Shown here piece after piece: positions 6,235-12,780 of a DNA stretch of 12,917 nucleotides. The DNA lies in the NCBI GenBank assembly GCA_009785875.1, contig WQUF01000200.1, positions 1 through 12,917 on the forward strand, written 5' to 3'. Numbering within the stretch: position 1 is the first letter of the stretch; the number at the start of each line of letters is the position of its first letter. A model generated the notes under the pieces. It had not been told where the DNA came from and made no database searches. It saw nothing but the letters and a program-made list of their open reading frames with translations. The translations under genes and the position numbers were made by a program. This DNA is from Oscillospiraceae bacterium. GTDB lineage: Bacteria > Bacillota > Clostridia > Clostridiales > Clostridiaceae.

Positions 6235-7719
6235 ATGTACACAATTGGATTTGACAACAAAAAATATTTAAAAATGCAATCTGAGAATATCAATGAACGC
6301 ATCAAGAAATTTGATGAAAAATTATACCTGGAGTTTGGAGGCAAGCTCTTTGATGATTTTCACGCCTCCAGAGTCTTACCTGGTTTTGAGATGGATTCAA
6401 AAGTTCGCCTTTTAACTACTTTGAAAGAGAAAGCAGAAATTGTCCTGGTCATAAACTCTTCAGATATTGAAAACAATAAGACTAGAGGAGATAGTGGAAT
6501 TACTTATGATAGTGAGGTTTTAAGGTTAATCGACGGTTTCAGGGAAAGAGGTCTATACGTTGGAAGCGTTGTTATAACTCAATATTCTGGTCAAACATCT
6601 GCTGATATTTTTAAAGAGTACCTTGAAGATTTAAAAATAAATGTTTATAGGCATTACCCAATACCAGAATATCCCACTAATATTCCATATATACTGGGTC
6701 CTAATGGGTTTGGGAAAAATGACTATATAGCTACTAAAAGACCATTAGTCATTATCACAGCTCCAGGTCCAGGTGGAGGCAAAATGGCAACGTGTCTTTC
6801 TCAAGTTTATCACGAGAATTTAAGGGGCATTAAAGCAGGATACGCTAAGTTTGAAACATTTCCTATTTGGAACCTTCCTCTAAATCATCCTGTAAACATA
6901 GCTTATGAAGCCGCTACTGTTGACTTAAATGATATAAACATGATAGACCCCTTTCATCTTGAAACTTATGGAAAAACTGCTGTAAGCTACAATAGAGATA
7001 TAGAAGTTTTTCCGATACTTAATGAAGTGTTTAAAAAATTTTGGGGAGATACTCCATATAAATCTCCTACTGATATGGGTGTCAATATGGCGGGAAACTG
7101 CATAATAGATGACGATGCATGTGCTTTTGCTGCAAAACAGGAGATAATAAGGAGATACTATCGAACTCAATGCAATGTAAAGATGGGAAAGTTCGAAAAA
7201 TCATCGCTTTTAAAATTAGAGCTTTTAATGAATCACGCAAAAATATCTGCTATGGATAGACCAGTGATTAAGTATGCTCTAGATAAATCGACTTCCACCA
7301 ATTCTCCCAGCGTTGCTATTGAATTGCCAAGCGGTATAGTCACAGGAAAAACCTCTTCCCTTTTAAGCGCATCTGCTGCTGCAATATTGAATGCATTAAA
7401 AACTTTAGCGGGAATTGCAGATAAAGTACATTTAATATCGCCTTTTGTAATCGAGCCTATTCAAAAATTAAAACAGGATTATCTTAGAGATATAAACACC
7501 CATATATATGCTGATGAAGTATTGATCGCTCTTTCAATATGTGCAGCTACAAATCCTATAGTAACACTGGTATTAGAACAGCTCCCAAAATTAAAAAATT
7601 GCGAAGTTCATTCTTCAGTAATACTCTCACAAGATGATGCAAATGTGTTTAAAAATCTTGGAATGAATGTTACCTGTGAACCTAAATTTCAGAGCGATAA
7701 TTTATATCATAAGAGATAA
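6235..7719 (+). CDS. DUF1846 / UPF0371 family protein
   Basis: A 494-residue protein, about the usual full length of this conserved but uncharacterised family of Firmicutes and other anaerobes. Recognisable marks are: the N-terminal IGFDNKKYLKMQSENINERIKKFD (1-27 region); LEFGGKLFDDFHASRVLPGF (32-51); the PLVIITAPGPGGGKMATCLSQ region (170-190), whose glycine-rich loop suggests nucleotide or phosphate binding; KFETFPIWNLPLNHPVN (205-221); and DMGVNMAGNCIIDDD (280-294). There is no signal peptide or membrane helix, so it is cytoplasmic. A GGGTGA box lies 5 nt before the ATG, a rather weak site. The biochemical activity is not established to my knowledge; the P-loop-like segment is a clue only. 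It stands alone, with no gene in the same direction for more than 1 kb. Confidence 0.93.
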   Translation: MYTIGFDNKKYLKMQSENINERIKKFDEKLYLEFGGKLFDDFHASRVLPGFEMDSKVRLLTTLKEKAEIVLVINSSDIENNKTRGDSGITYDSEVLRLIDGFRERGLYVGSVVITQYSGQTSADIFKEYLEDLKINVYRHYPIPEYPTNIPYILGPNGFGKNDYIATKRPLVIITAPGPGGGKMATCLSQVYHENLRGIKAGYAKFETFPIWNLPLNHPVNIAYEAATVDLNDINMIDPFHLETYGKTAVSYNRDIEVFPILNEVFKKFWGDTPYKSPTDMGVNMAGNCIIDDDACAFAAKQEIIRRYYRTQCNVKMGKFEKSSLLKLELLMNHAKISAMDRPVIKYALDKSTSTNSPSVAIELPSGIVTGKTSSLLSASAAAILNALKTLAGIADKVHLISPFVIEPIQKLKQDYLRDINTHIYADEVLIALSICAATNPIVTLVLEQLPKLKNCEVHSSVILSQDDANVFKNLGMNVTCEPKFQSDNLYHKR

Positions 7720-7728
7720 TGGAGAGTT

Positions 7729-7830
7729 TCATATTTAGTTGACACTCTAAGTTTTATGGTCTTATTTAGAAACAGTGATTTAACTAGATTTTATGGTTAT
7801 TTTAAAAAGAAATGTGTCAACTAAATATGA
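7729..7830. repeat. 102-bp element with perfect 17-bp terminal inverted repeats
   Basis: TCATATTTAGTTGACAC (7729-7745) is the exact reverse complement of GTGTCAACTAAATATGA (7814-7830). The 68-nt interior has two similar halves built around TTTTATGG (7752-7759 and 7790-7797) and no reading frame. It starts 9 nt after the stop codon of the DUF1846 gene. The size and perfect ends resemble a MITE or the ends of a lost insertion sequence; I see no clear target-site duplication. The right arm is followed by TCTTTTTT, so the long stem could also serve as a terminator for the gene at 6235. Confidence 0.75.
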
Positions 7831-7842
7831 TCTTTTTTGAAA

Positions 7843-7973
7843 TTAAGATTAAGTATTTCAACCTTTAGTAAACCGCTAAGTTCCATGATACGCTAAATCC
7901 AAACGTTTGGATTTAGCGTATAGTATCTTCTTCACATTAATGGTTTCATTGTTTCTAATTTTTCTCTTTAATT
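7843..7973 (-). pseudogene. Collapsed partial copy of the Rpn-type gene
   Basis: Two blocks match the neighbouring Rpn-type gene. Positions 7843-7890 match 8010-8057 in 44 of 48 bases (the C-terminal region), and 7922-7973 match 8408-8457 apart from a 2-nt insertion and about two substitutions (an internal region). The 350 nt that separate these blocks in the longer gene are missing and replaced by a palindrome. Read on the minus strand, the copy has stop codons and a frameshift, so it is a non-coding remnant. It ends just downstream of the longer gene's stop codon, which suggests an ancient tandem arrangement. Confidence 0.8.
7888..7921. repeat. Perfect 34-bp palindrome at the pseudogene junction
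   Basis: Both 17-bp arms are exact, meeting at 7904/7905 with AACGTT at the centre; the left arm reads ATACGCTAAATCCAAAC. It fills exactly the gap between the two gene-derived blocks. As RNA it would fold into a long hairpin, but no T-run follows. It may be a scar of the deletion, a small insertion, or a cruciform-forming site. Confidence 0.9.
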
Positions 7974-7984
7974 ATTCTATAAGA

Positions 7985-8605
7985 TTACTGTGTTAGTGTT
8001 AATTCCTTTTTAAGATTAAGTATTTCGGCCTTTGGTAGACCGCTAAGTTCCATGATATCAATTATTTCCATTCCTTTTCTTAGCATTTTAATGGCATATT
8101 CCATATCTTTTTCTTTTGCTTTTTTATTAACTGCTTCTATTTTTTCTTCCTCTTTTACTTTAATAGCTTCTTGAATAGCTTTATTTTTTCTTTCTTCAAT
8201 AAGTCTTGAGAAATCAGTCATTTCTATCCACCCCCATATTTTATCTAAATTTTTTTTATCTATGAATTTATACGTTGCTGATAAGATCCCTGCGACAACA
8301 AAATTCCTTTGAGCATCATCTTTAATCTCTTTTGCAAGCTCAAATGTATTTTCGATAAATTTCTGTCTATCATCATTTTTAGTAAGAGGCAATATTATAA
8401 AGCGAAGAGTATCTTCTTCATTAAGGGTTTCATTATTTCTAATTTTTCTCTTTAATTCATCATACATCAAATTGCCATCGAATTTTGATAAAAATACTTG
8501 TTCAAAGCTTAGTTGTATCGATCCAGCATCCAGAGAATTTGGTGCACTTTCTATCTCGCCAGTGTATATTACTACTATTAATTTTAGTATAATATATATT
8601 TTCAA
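7985..8605 (-). pseudogene. 5'-truncated Rpn / PD-(D/E)XK transposase-like protein
   Basis: The frame gives up to 206 residues that match the C-terminal two-thirds of the Rpn family (recombination-promoting nuclease/putative transposase). The evidence is IVVIYTGEIESAPNSLDAG near 10-28, SFEQVFLSKFDG, NEEDTLRFIILPLT (about 60-73), a charged coiled-coil-like stretch (about 137-165) and the typical final helix MLRKGMEIIDIMELSGLPKAEILNLKK. Full-length relatives have a further 100-150 residues at the N-terminus containing the nuclease active site. Here these are missing: the frame runs into a stop at 8636-8638, the only early start is a TTG without a ribosome binding site, and the first residues are AT-rich junction sequence. 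An orphan AAAGGAGGAAA on the minus strand near 8706-8716 may be the original ribosome binding site. A functional short form cannot be excluded. Confidence 0.7.
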
Positions 8606-8661
8606 AAAAATAAATATTTTCTTTGTTTCTAAATATTAAAATTATTTCTCTCTTTCTACTT

Positions 8662-8692
8662 TATAATAGTAATGTATCATTAATTTTGATAC
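8662..8692 (+). promoter_or_regulatory. Possible promoter/operator of the dehydrogenase pair
   Basis: TATAAT (8662-8667) is a good -10 box, but I see no convincing -35. Just after it, GTATCA (8674-8679) and TGATAC (8687-8692) form an inverted repeat with a 7-nt centre, placed at the expected transcription start where a repressor could bind. It lies about 70 nt before the first dehydrogenase gene. Confidence 0.4.
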
Positions 8693-8758
8693 TAAAAATT
8701 AATAATTTCCTCCTTTCTTAAGCATAATAGATTTATTAATCAATTGGGAGGAGAAAAC

Positions 8759-9538
8759 ATGCAAGGTTACACTTTAATAACTGGTGCAACTAGTGGAATC
8801 GGAAAAGCTTTTGCTTATGAGTATGGGAAAAAAGGATGTCCACTTATAATAACAGGTCAGAGAGAAAAGCTGTTGAATGCAAATGCAGAAGATTTACGAA
8901 AAAAATACGGTATCGAAGTAAAAGTCATAATCTCCGATTTATCATTAGATGAAAATATCCACGATCTTGAGAAACTAATCGAAGAGACTAATATAGAGAC
9001 TCTGATAAACAATGCAGGTATGGCACATATAGGATACTTCCAAGATGTAGACTACAGCTTTTTTCAAAATATGATTAATCTTCACATTATTTGCTTAACG
9101 AGGCTCACCAAAGCTGTTCTACCGCAGATGATTGAGAGAAATAGCGGTACCATTATAAATGTAGCATCTACTGCAGCATTTTCAGCAACTCCGAAACACA
9201 ATGTTTATGCAGGTTCTAAAGCTTATATAATGCAATTTACTGAGTGTCTGCATCTTGATTTAATGAATACAAAAATTAAAATTCAAGTAGTATGCCCTAA
9301 TTACACTAGAACTGATATCCAGGATAAGATTGGAATCAGCAAAAAAAGGCAGCAGGGAGACATCTTCATACGCTATGAGACTCCAGAGCAAGTTGTGAAG
9401 CATTCCATGGATGCGTTAAAAAAAGATAAAGTAATATGTATATGTGGCGATTTTATATCTAAATATTATACTTTTACATCTCATTTTATACCTAGGAAAT
9501 ATTATTATAAATTTGTTTCAAAAATGTATGATGAATAA
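8759..9538 (+). CDS. Short-chain dehydrogenase/reductase, copy 1
   Basis: A 259-residue classical SDR, cytoplasmic, using NAD(P)H to reduce or oxidise a carbonyl/alcohol. The cofactor loop is TGATSGIG at 8-15. R35 in TGQREK suggests preference for NADP(H). D60, NNAG (84-87) and the catalytic set N107, S137, Y150 and K154 (YAGSK) are all present. After strand beta-6 it has CPN (179-181) where most relatives have PG. The ATG at 8759 is preferred over an upstream TTG at 8744 because GGGAGGAG (8746-8753) is then correctly placed and the start aligns with copy 2. The substrate is unknown; the 186-206 loop and the C-terminus that shape the pocket differ from copy 2. It is the first gene of a two-gene unit. 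Confidence 0.95.
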   Translation: MQGYTLITGATSGIGKAFAYEYGKKGCPLIITGQREKLLNANAEDLRKKYGIEVKVIISDLSLDENIHDLEKLIEETNIETLINNAGMAHIGYFQDVDYSFFQNMINLHIICLTRLTKAVLPQMIERNSGTIINVASTAAFSATPKHNVYAGSKAYIMQFTECLHLDLMNTKIKIQVVCPNYTRTDIQDKIGISKKRQQGDIFIRYETPEQVVKHSMDALKKDKVICICGDFISKYYTFTSHFIPRKYYYKFVSKMYDE

Positions 9539-9563
9539 TATATAAAAAATAGGAGGAAAATCA

Positions 9564-10343
9564 ATGGGATACACTTTAATCACAGGAGCTACAAGTGGAA
9601 TTGGAAAAGCTTTTGCTTATGAGTATGGAAAAAAAGGATGTCCGCTTATAATAACAGGTCAAAGAGAAAAAATATTAAATAGCAATGCTGAGGATTTAAG
9701 GAAAAAATATGGAATTGAGGTAAGGGTAATAATCTCAGACCTTTCAAAAGATGAAAATATTTCAAGTTTAGAAATGCTTATTAATAATACTAATATTGAA
9801 ACCTTGATAAACAATGCTGGTATAGGAAATGTGAACTACTTTCAAGATGAAGATTACAGTTTTTTTCAGAAGATGATAAACCTTCATGTGGTCTGTGTGA
9901 CGAGGCTTACTAAAGCTGTACTACCACAGATGATGAAAAGAAATAGCGGTACGATCATAAATGTATCATCTTCTTCAGCATTTTCAGCTGCACCAAAACA
10001 CACCGTTTATGCAGGAACTAAAGCTTATATTAAGCAGTTTACTGAATGCCTGTATCTTGATTTGATGAATACGAATATACAAATACAGGCGTTGGTTCCT
10101 AATTTAACCCATACCGATCTGCAAGGCAAAATAGGAATAAGCGAGGAAAGGCAAAAAGGGAGTTTCTTTAGACAATATGAGACTCCAGAGCAAGTTGTAA
10201 AACATTCCATGGATGCCCTTAAAAAAGGTAAAGTAGTCTGCGTTTGCGGTGGATTCATATCTAAATATAATACCTTTACTTCTCATTTTATACCTAAGAA
10301 GTCTTATTATAAGTTTGTTGCAAAAGAATTTACAGTGAAATAA
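9564..10343 (+). CDS. Short-chain dehydrogenase/reductase, copy 2
   Basis: A 259-residue classical SDR, by eye about three quarters identical to the preceding gene. It has TGATSGIG at 7-14, NNAG at 83-86 and catalytic N106, S136, Y149 and K153 (YAGTK). AGGAGG (9551-9556) lies 7 nt before the ATG, only 25 nt after the stop of copy 1, so the two form an operon. The first 60 residues are almost the same in both copies. Differences cluster at about 62-75, 87-91 (next to NNAG), 176-203 (the substrate loop) and the last 10 residues. The pair arose by tandem duplication and probably handles related but different substrates; this is inference. Confidence 0.95.
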   Translation: MGYTLITGATSGIGKAFAYEYGKKGCPLIITGQREKILNSNAEDLRKKYGIEVRVIISDLSKDENISSLEMLINNTNIETLINNAGIGNVNYFQDEDYSFFQKMINLHVVCVTRLTKAVLPQMMKRNSGTIINVSSSSAFSAAPKHTVYAGTKAYIKQFTECLYLDLMNTNIQIQALVPNLTHTDLQGKIGISEERQKGSFFRQYETPEQVVKHSMDALKKGKVVCVCGGFISKYNTFTSHFIPKKSYYKFVAKEFTVK

Positions 10344-10351
10344 CAAAAAGA

Positions 10352-10369
10352 CATACAATTAATTGTATG
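10352..10369. repeat. 18-bp perfect palindrome after the dehydrogenase pair
   Basis: CATACAATT followed directly by AATTGTATG is a perfect palindrome, 8 nt after the stop codon of copy 2. No T-run follows, so it is a poor terminator. A second, weaker inverted repeat, AGTATA-N7-TATACT (10384-10402), lies between it and the next start codon. Either could be an operator for the ATPase gene at 10431. Confidence 0.7.
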
Positions 10370-10430
10370 CTAGGAAAAATTAAAGTATAATTTTAATATA
10401 CTAAGTTAAAAATTTTTTAAGGTGATGTTT

Positions 10431-11828
10431 GTGTTTTTAGGAAGGGAATTTGAGCTAAATAATTTAAATAAACTATATGAAAAAGATGAATTTCAATTTG
10501 TCGTTATTTATGGTAGAAGGCGTGTAGGTAAAACTACATTGATATCAGAGTTTGTGCGCAATAAACCAAATATATTCTTCGTCTCTCAGGAATATGACAA
10601 TGCAATGGCACTTGAAATTTTTTCCGAGAAAGTACATGAGTTTTTCAAATTGAGCGGATTATCCAGTTTTAAAAGCTTTAACTCTGCTTTTGACTTTATA
10701 GCTGATAGAGCTATGAATGATCGCATTATTTTGATTCTCGATGAGTTTCCTTATTTGGCTAATGCAAACAAATCGATCCCTTCGATCCTTCAAAATTTGA
10801 TCGATCATAAGATGAAAGATTCCAAGCTGTTTTTAATCATATGTGGTTCATCCATGAGTTTTATGGAGAACGGAATTTTAAGTGCTAAAAGTCCATTATA
10901 CGGAAGGCTCACATCTCAGATGAAAATTGAAGCATTTGGATTTTTTGAAAGCTCAAAGTTTGTTTCTAACTATGGTTTTGAAGATAAAATCCTCACTTAT
11001 GGTATTACAGGCGGAATCCCTCAATATTTACTTAAATTTAGCGATAAAAGGACCATTAGGGAAAATGTGCTGGATGAAATTTTAAATAAATCATCTTACC
11101 TTTACGAAGAGCCAAGGAACTTAATAAAACAGGAATTGCACGAACCTATGGTTTATAATTCGATAATCGAAGCCATTGCAAAAGGTTCAAGCCGTTTAAA
11201 CGATATTTCTACAAAGACAGGAATTGAAAGCGATAGATGTTCAAAATATATCCATTCACTTATGGACTTAAAAATTATAAAAAGAGAGACTCCTATTGGT
11301 GAAGTAGAGGGCAAAAAAAGCATCTATAGAATTACAGATAATTATTTTAAATTTTGGTATAGATTTGTCTTTAACAATACAGAACTTACAGAACAAAATA
11401 ATGGCGATATTTTATATGACAATTTAATAGAGCCATATCTTTCTGATTACATTGGCAAGGAAGTTTTTGAAAATGTATGCATGGAGTATTTGAGAGTTCA
11501 AAATGTCAGCCGTAAATTGCCTTTTATATTCACTAAAATCGGTAGATGGTGGGGAAGCGACCCTATTTCAAAGACACAGATAGAGATCGATATATTAGCA
11601 TTCCACGATGATAACGCTATATTTGGTGAATGCAAGTGGAAAAATGAGCATTTCGATATAGCAGAAATGAATAAACTTATAAAAAAGGCGGAAACATTGA
11701 AAAAATATTCGAATAAGACATTTGTACTATTTTCTAAAACGGGATTTACACAGGCTGTCAAGGATGAATCGGATAAACTTGGCAATGTAAAATTAGTGGA
11801 TTTAAAAGAGTTATTTGTTCCTAAATAA
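10431..11828 (+). CDS. ATPase_2-type AAA+ ATPase with DUF234 nuclease-like domain
   Basis: A 465-residue cytoplasmic protein of the archaeal-type ATPase family. The N-terminal AAA+ module has Walker A GRRRVGKT (28-35), Walker B LILDEF (101-106, with D104 and E105) and a sensor segment LFLIICGSS (133-141). A winged-helix region follows at about 237-297 (SIIEAIAKGSSRLNDISTKTG onward). The C-terminal DUF234 domain carries EID...GECKW (E385, D387, E400, K402), the spacing of a PD-(D/E)XK nuclease site. The GTG at 10431 is chosen because relatives begin MFxGRExEL and GGTGAT (10421-10426) then fits the anti-Shine-Dalgarno; in-frame starts lie at 10422 and 10425. Its cellular job is not established. 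The proteins are often solitary, as here, and a role in DNA transactions or defence is inference. Confidence 0.92.
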   Translation: MFLGREFELNNLNKLYEKDEFQFVVIYGRRRVGKTTLISEFVRNKPNIFFVSQEYDNAMALEIFSEKVHEFFKLSGLSSFKSFNSAFDFIADRAMNDRIILILDEFPYLANANKSIPSILQNLIDHKMKDSKLFLIICGSSMSFMENGILSAKSPLYGRLTSQMKIEAFGFFESSKFVSNYGFEDKILTYGITGGIPQYLLKFSDKRTIRENVLDEILNKSSYLYEEPRNLIKQELHEPMVYNSIIEAIAKGSSRLNDISTKTGIESDRCSKYIHSLMDLKIIKRETPIGEVEGKKSIYRITDNYFKFWYRFVFNNTELTEQNNGDILYDNLIEPYLSDYIGKEVFENVCMEYLRVQNVSRKLPFIFTKIGRWWGSDPISKTQIEIDILAFHDDNAIFGECKWKNEHFDIAEMNKLIKKAETLKKYSNKTFVLFSKTGFTQAVKDESDKLGNVKLVDLKELFVPK

Positions 11829-11829
11829 T

Positions 11830-11860
11830 AAAGGTCAATAATCAACTATTGACCTTTTTT
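11830..11860 (+). terminator. Intrinsic terminator after the AAA+ ATPase gene
   Basis: AAAGGTCAATA (11830-11840) pairs perfectly with TATTGACCTTT (11847-11857) around a 6-nt loop, and the T-run continues to 11860. It begins directly after the stop codon and isolates the next promoter. Confidence 0.93.
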
Positions 11861-11923
11861 ATTTGTGTAAACGTTTCATTTGCAATCTTTTCATTAATTG
11901 AGCAAAAAAGTTTCAATAAACTC

Positions 11924-11974
11924 TTGACAAAGTAAGACTAAAGTATTAGTCTTTAGTTAACTAATTGATTAGTC
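11924..11974 (+). promoter_or_regulatory. Promoter with dyad operator for the lipoprotein gene
   Basis: TTGACA (11924-11929) is a consensus -35. With a 17-nt spacer the -10 would be TAGTCT (11947-11952), which keeps the T, A and final T of the consensus. Overlapping it is the dyad GACTAA (11936-11941)-N4-TTAGTC (11946-11951), extendable to AAGACTAA/TTAGTCTT. Further down are the perfect palindrome TTAGTTAACTAA (11953-11964) and another TTAGTC (11969-11974). A repressor bound here would cover the -10. The same core occurs before the M56 gene at 12781. Confidence 0.75.
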
Positions 11975-12005
11975 AAAAATAATAAATGAAAAGAGGATGT
12001 AAAAA

Positions 12006-12692
12006 ATGAAAAGAATAAATTTCTTATCTATAGGTTCAATTATTTTATTAACAATAACTATTTGTACAAGCTGTGCTATGTATATACCTACTGAGTCTTC
12101 AGGATCTAATTCCACTGATGAATCATCAATAAAAGCATCAGAATCTTCCTTAAATACTACTTCTCAATCAGTTGGAATAAATATAGGTAATGATGAAGTC
12201 AATTTAAACGTGCCTGGTCTCGATATAAATGTGGGAAACGATGGAGTTACTATAAATGGTATTGATATGAACAATTATATGAGCAATAACTTCAACAACG
12301 TGAATAATATAAATGTAACTAATTTTATACTTTCCCGTGATATATTCAATAAAACACTGGATATAAACACATTTAAGAGCACTTTAGCCTATTCAGAAGA
12401 ATTGAATACAACAAATCCTAATGCCCAAGATATAGTTATAAATGCTGCTGGAGTTTTCATCGTATTTGAAAAATCAAATGATGATCTAATGCACTTTACC
12501 ATATCCACTACAACTGAAAGTGAATTTCTAAAATACGACTTCTCACTGCAAGAAACTGGTAGCAATGTTGTAATAAATGCAAAACCTAAGAGCAACGAAA
12601 TGAAAAACTTAAATAATAATAGGCTTTTAACAATAGCTTTACCTGATAAAAAGTTAAATAGCATGTTGATGAATTTAGCATTTACATTGTGA
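12006..12692 (+). CDS. Putative lipoprotein, possibly a short DUF4097-like protein
   Basis: A 228-residue protein with an N-terminal signal: K2 and R3, a hydrophobic core at 4-19 and CTSC ending at C23, the likely lipidated cysteine, although position -3 (C20) is atypical. A Ser/Thr/Asn-rich linker follows (24-57). Next come two imperfect copies of an IN(I/V)GND-V unit (about 58-85) and an Asn-rich stretch (88-107). The rest is beta-strand-like, ending TIALPDKKLNSMLMNLAFTL. That ending resembles the first strands of DUF4097 putative adhesins, which normally continue for another 100 or more residues, so the protein may be naturally short or truncated. An AGAGG box lies 9 nt before the ATG. It is probably attached to the outer face of the membrane. 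The promoter shares its operator with the adjacent BlaR1-like gene, which suggests a common response. Confidence 0.75.
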   Translation: MKRINFLSIGSIILLTITICTSCAMYIPTESSGSNSTDESSIKASESSLNTTSQSVGINIGNDEVNLNVPGLDINVGNDGVTINGIDMNNYMSNNFNNVNNINVTNFILSRDIFNKTLDINTFKSTLAYSEELNTTNPNAQDIVINAAGVFIVFEKSNDDLMHFTISTTTESEFLKYDFSLQETGSNVVINAKPKSNEMKNLNNNRLLTIALPDKKLNSMLMNLAFTL

Positions 12693-12710
12693 TACTTTTT
12701 TAGAAAACCC

Positions 12711-12745
12711 TTGACAAGCTTGGACTAATATATTAGTCTTATACT
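12711..12745 (+). promoter_or_regulatory. Promoter with the same dyad operator, for the M56 gene
   Basis: TTGACA (12711-12716), then 6 nt, then GACTAA (12723-12728)-N4-TTAGTC (12733-12738). Spacing and sequence match the promoter before 12006. With a 17-nt spacer the -10 is again TAGTCT (12734-12739). TATACT (12740-12745) is an alternative but gives a 23-nt spacer. The dyad resembles the symmetric TACTA/TAGTA-type sites of BlaI/MecI repressors. Confidence 0.75.
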
Positions 12746-12780
12746 AAGAACAGTAAATTTGCCAAGGAGGATATTTTTTA

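Noticed and set aside
8744..8758. Upstream TTG start for the first dehydrogenase (five extra residues)
   Set aside because: The added codons are the ribosome binding site itself (GGGAGGAG); the ATG at 8759 is correctly spaced and aligns with the paralogue.
10344..10380. Terminator after the dehydrogenase pair
   Set aside because: The 18-bp palindrome is AT-rich and not followed by T residues; it fits an operator or random palindrome better.
10422..10430. GTG at 10422 or ATG at 10425 as start of the AAA+ ATPase
   Set aside because: Both lie in or directly against the GGTGAT Shine-Dalgarno sequence; the GTG at 10431 gives the family-typical MFLGRE start.
11924..12745. MerR-type promoters with a dyad in an elongated spacer
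   Set aside because: A 19-20 nt spacer gives no credible -10 in either promoter, while a 17-nt spacer gives TAGTCT in both; a repressor overlapping the -10 fits better.
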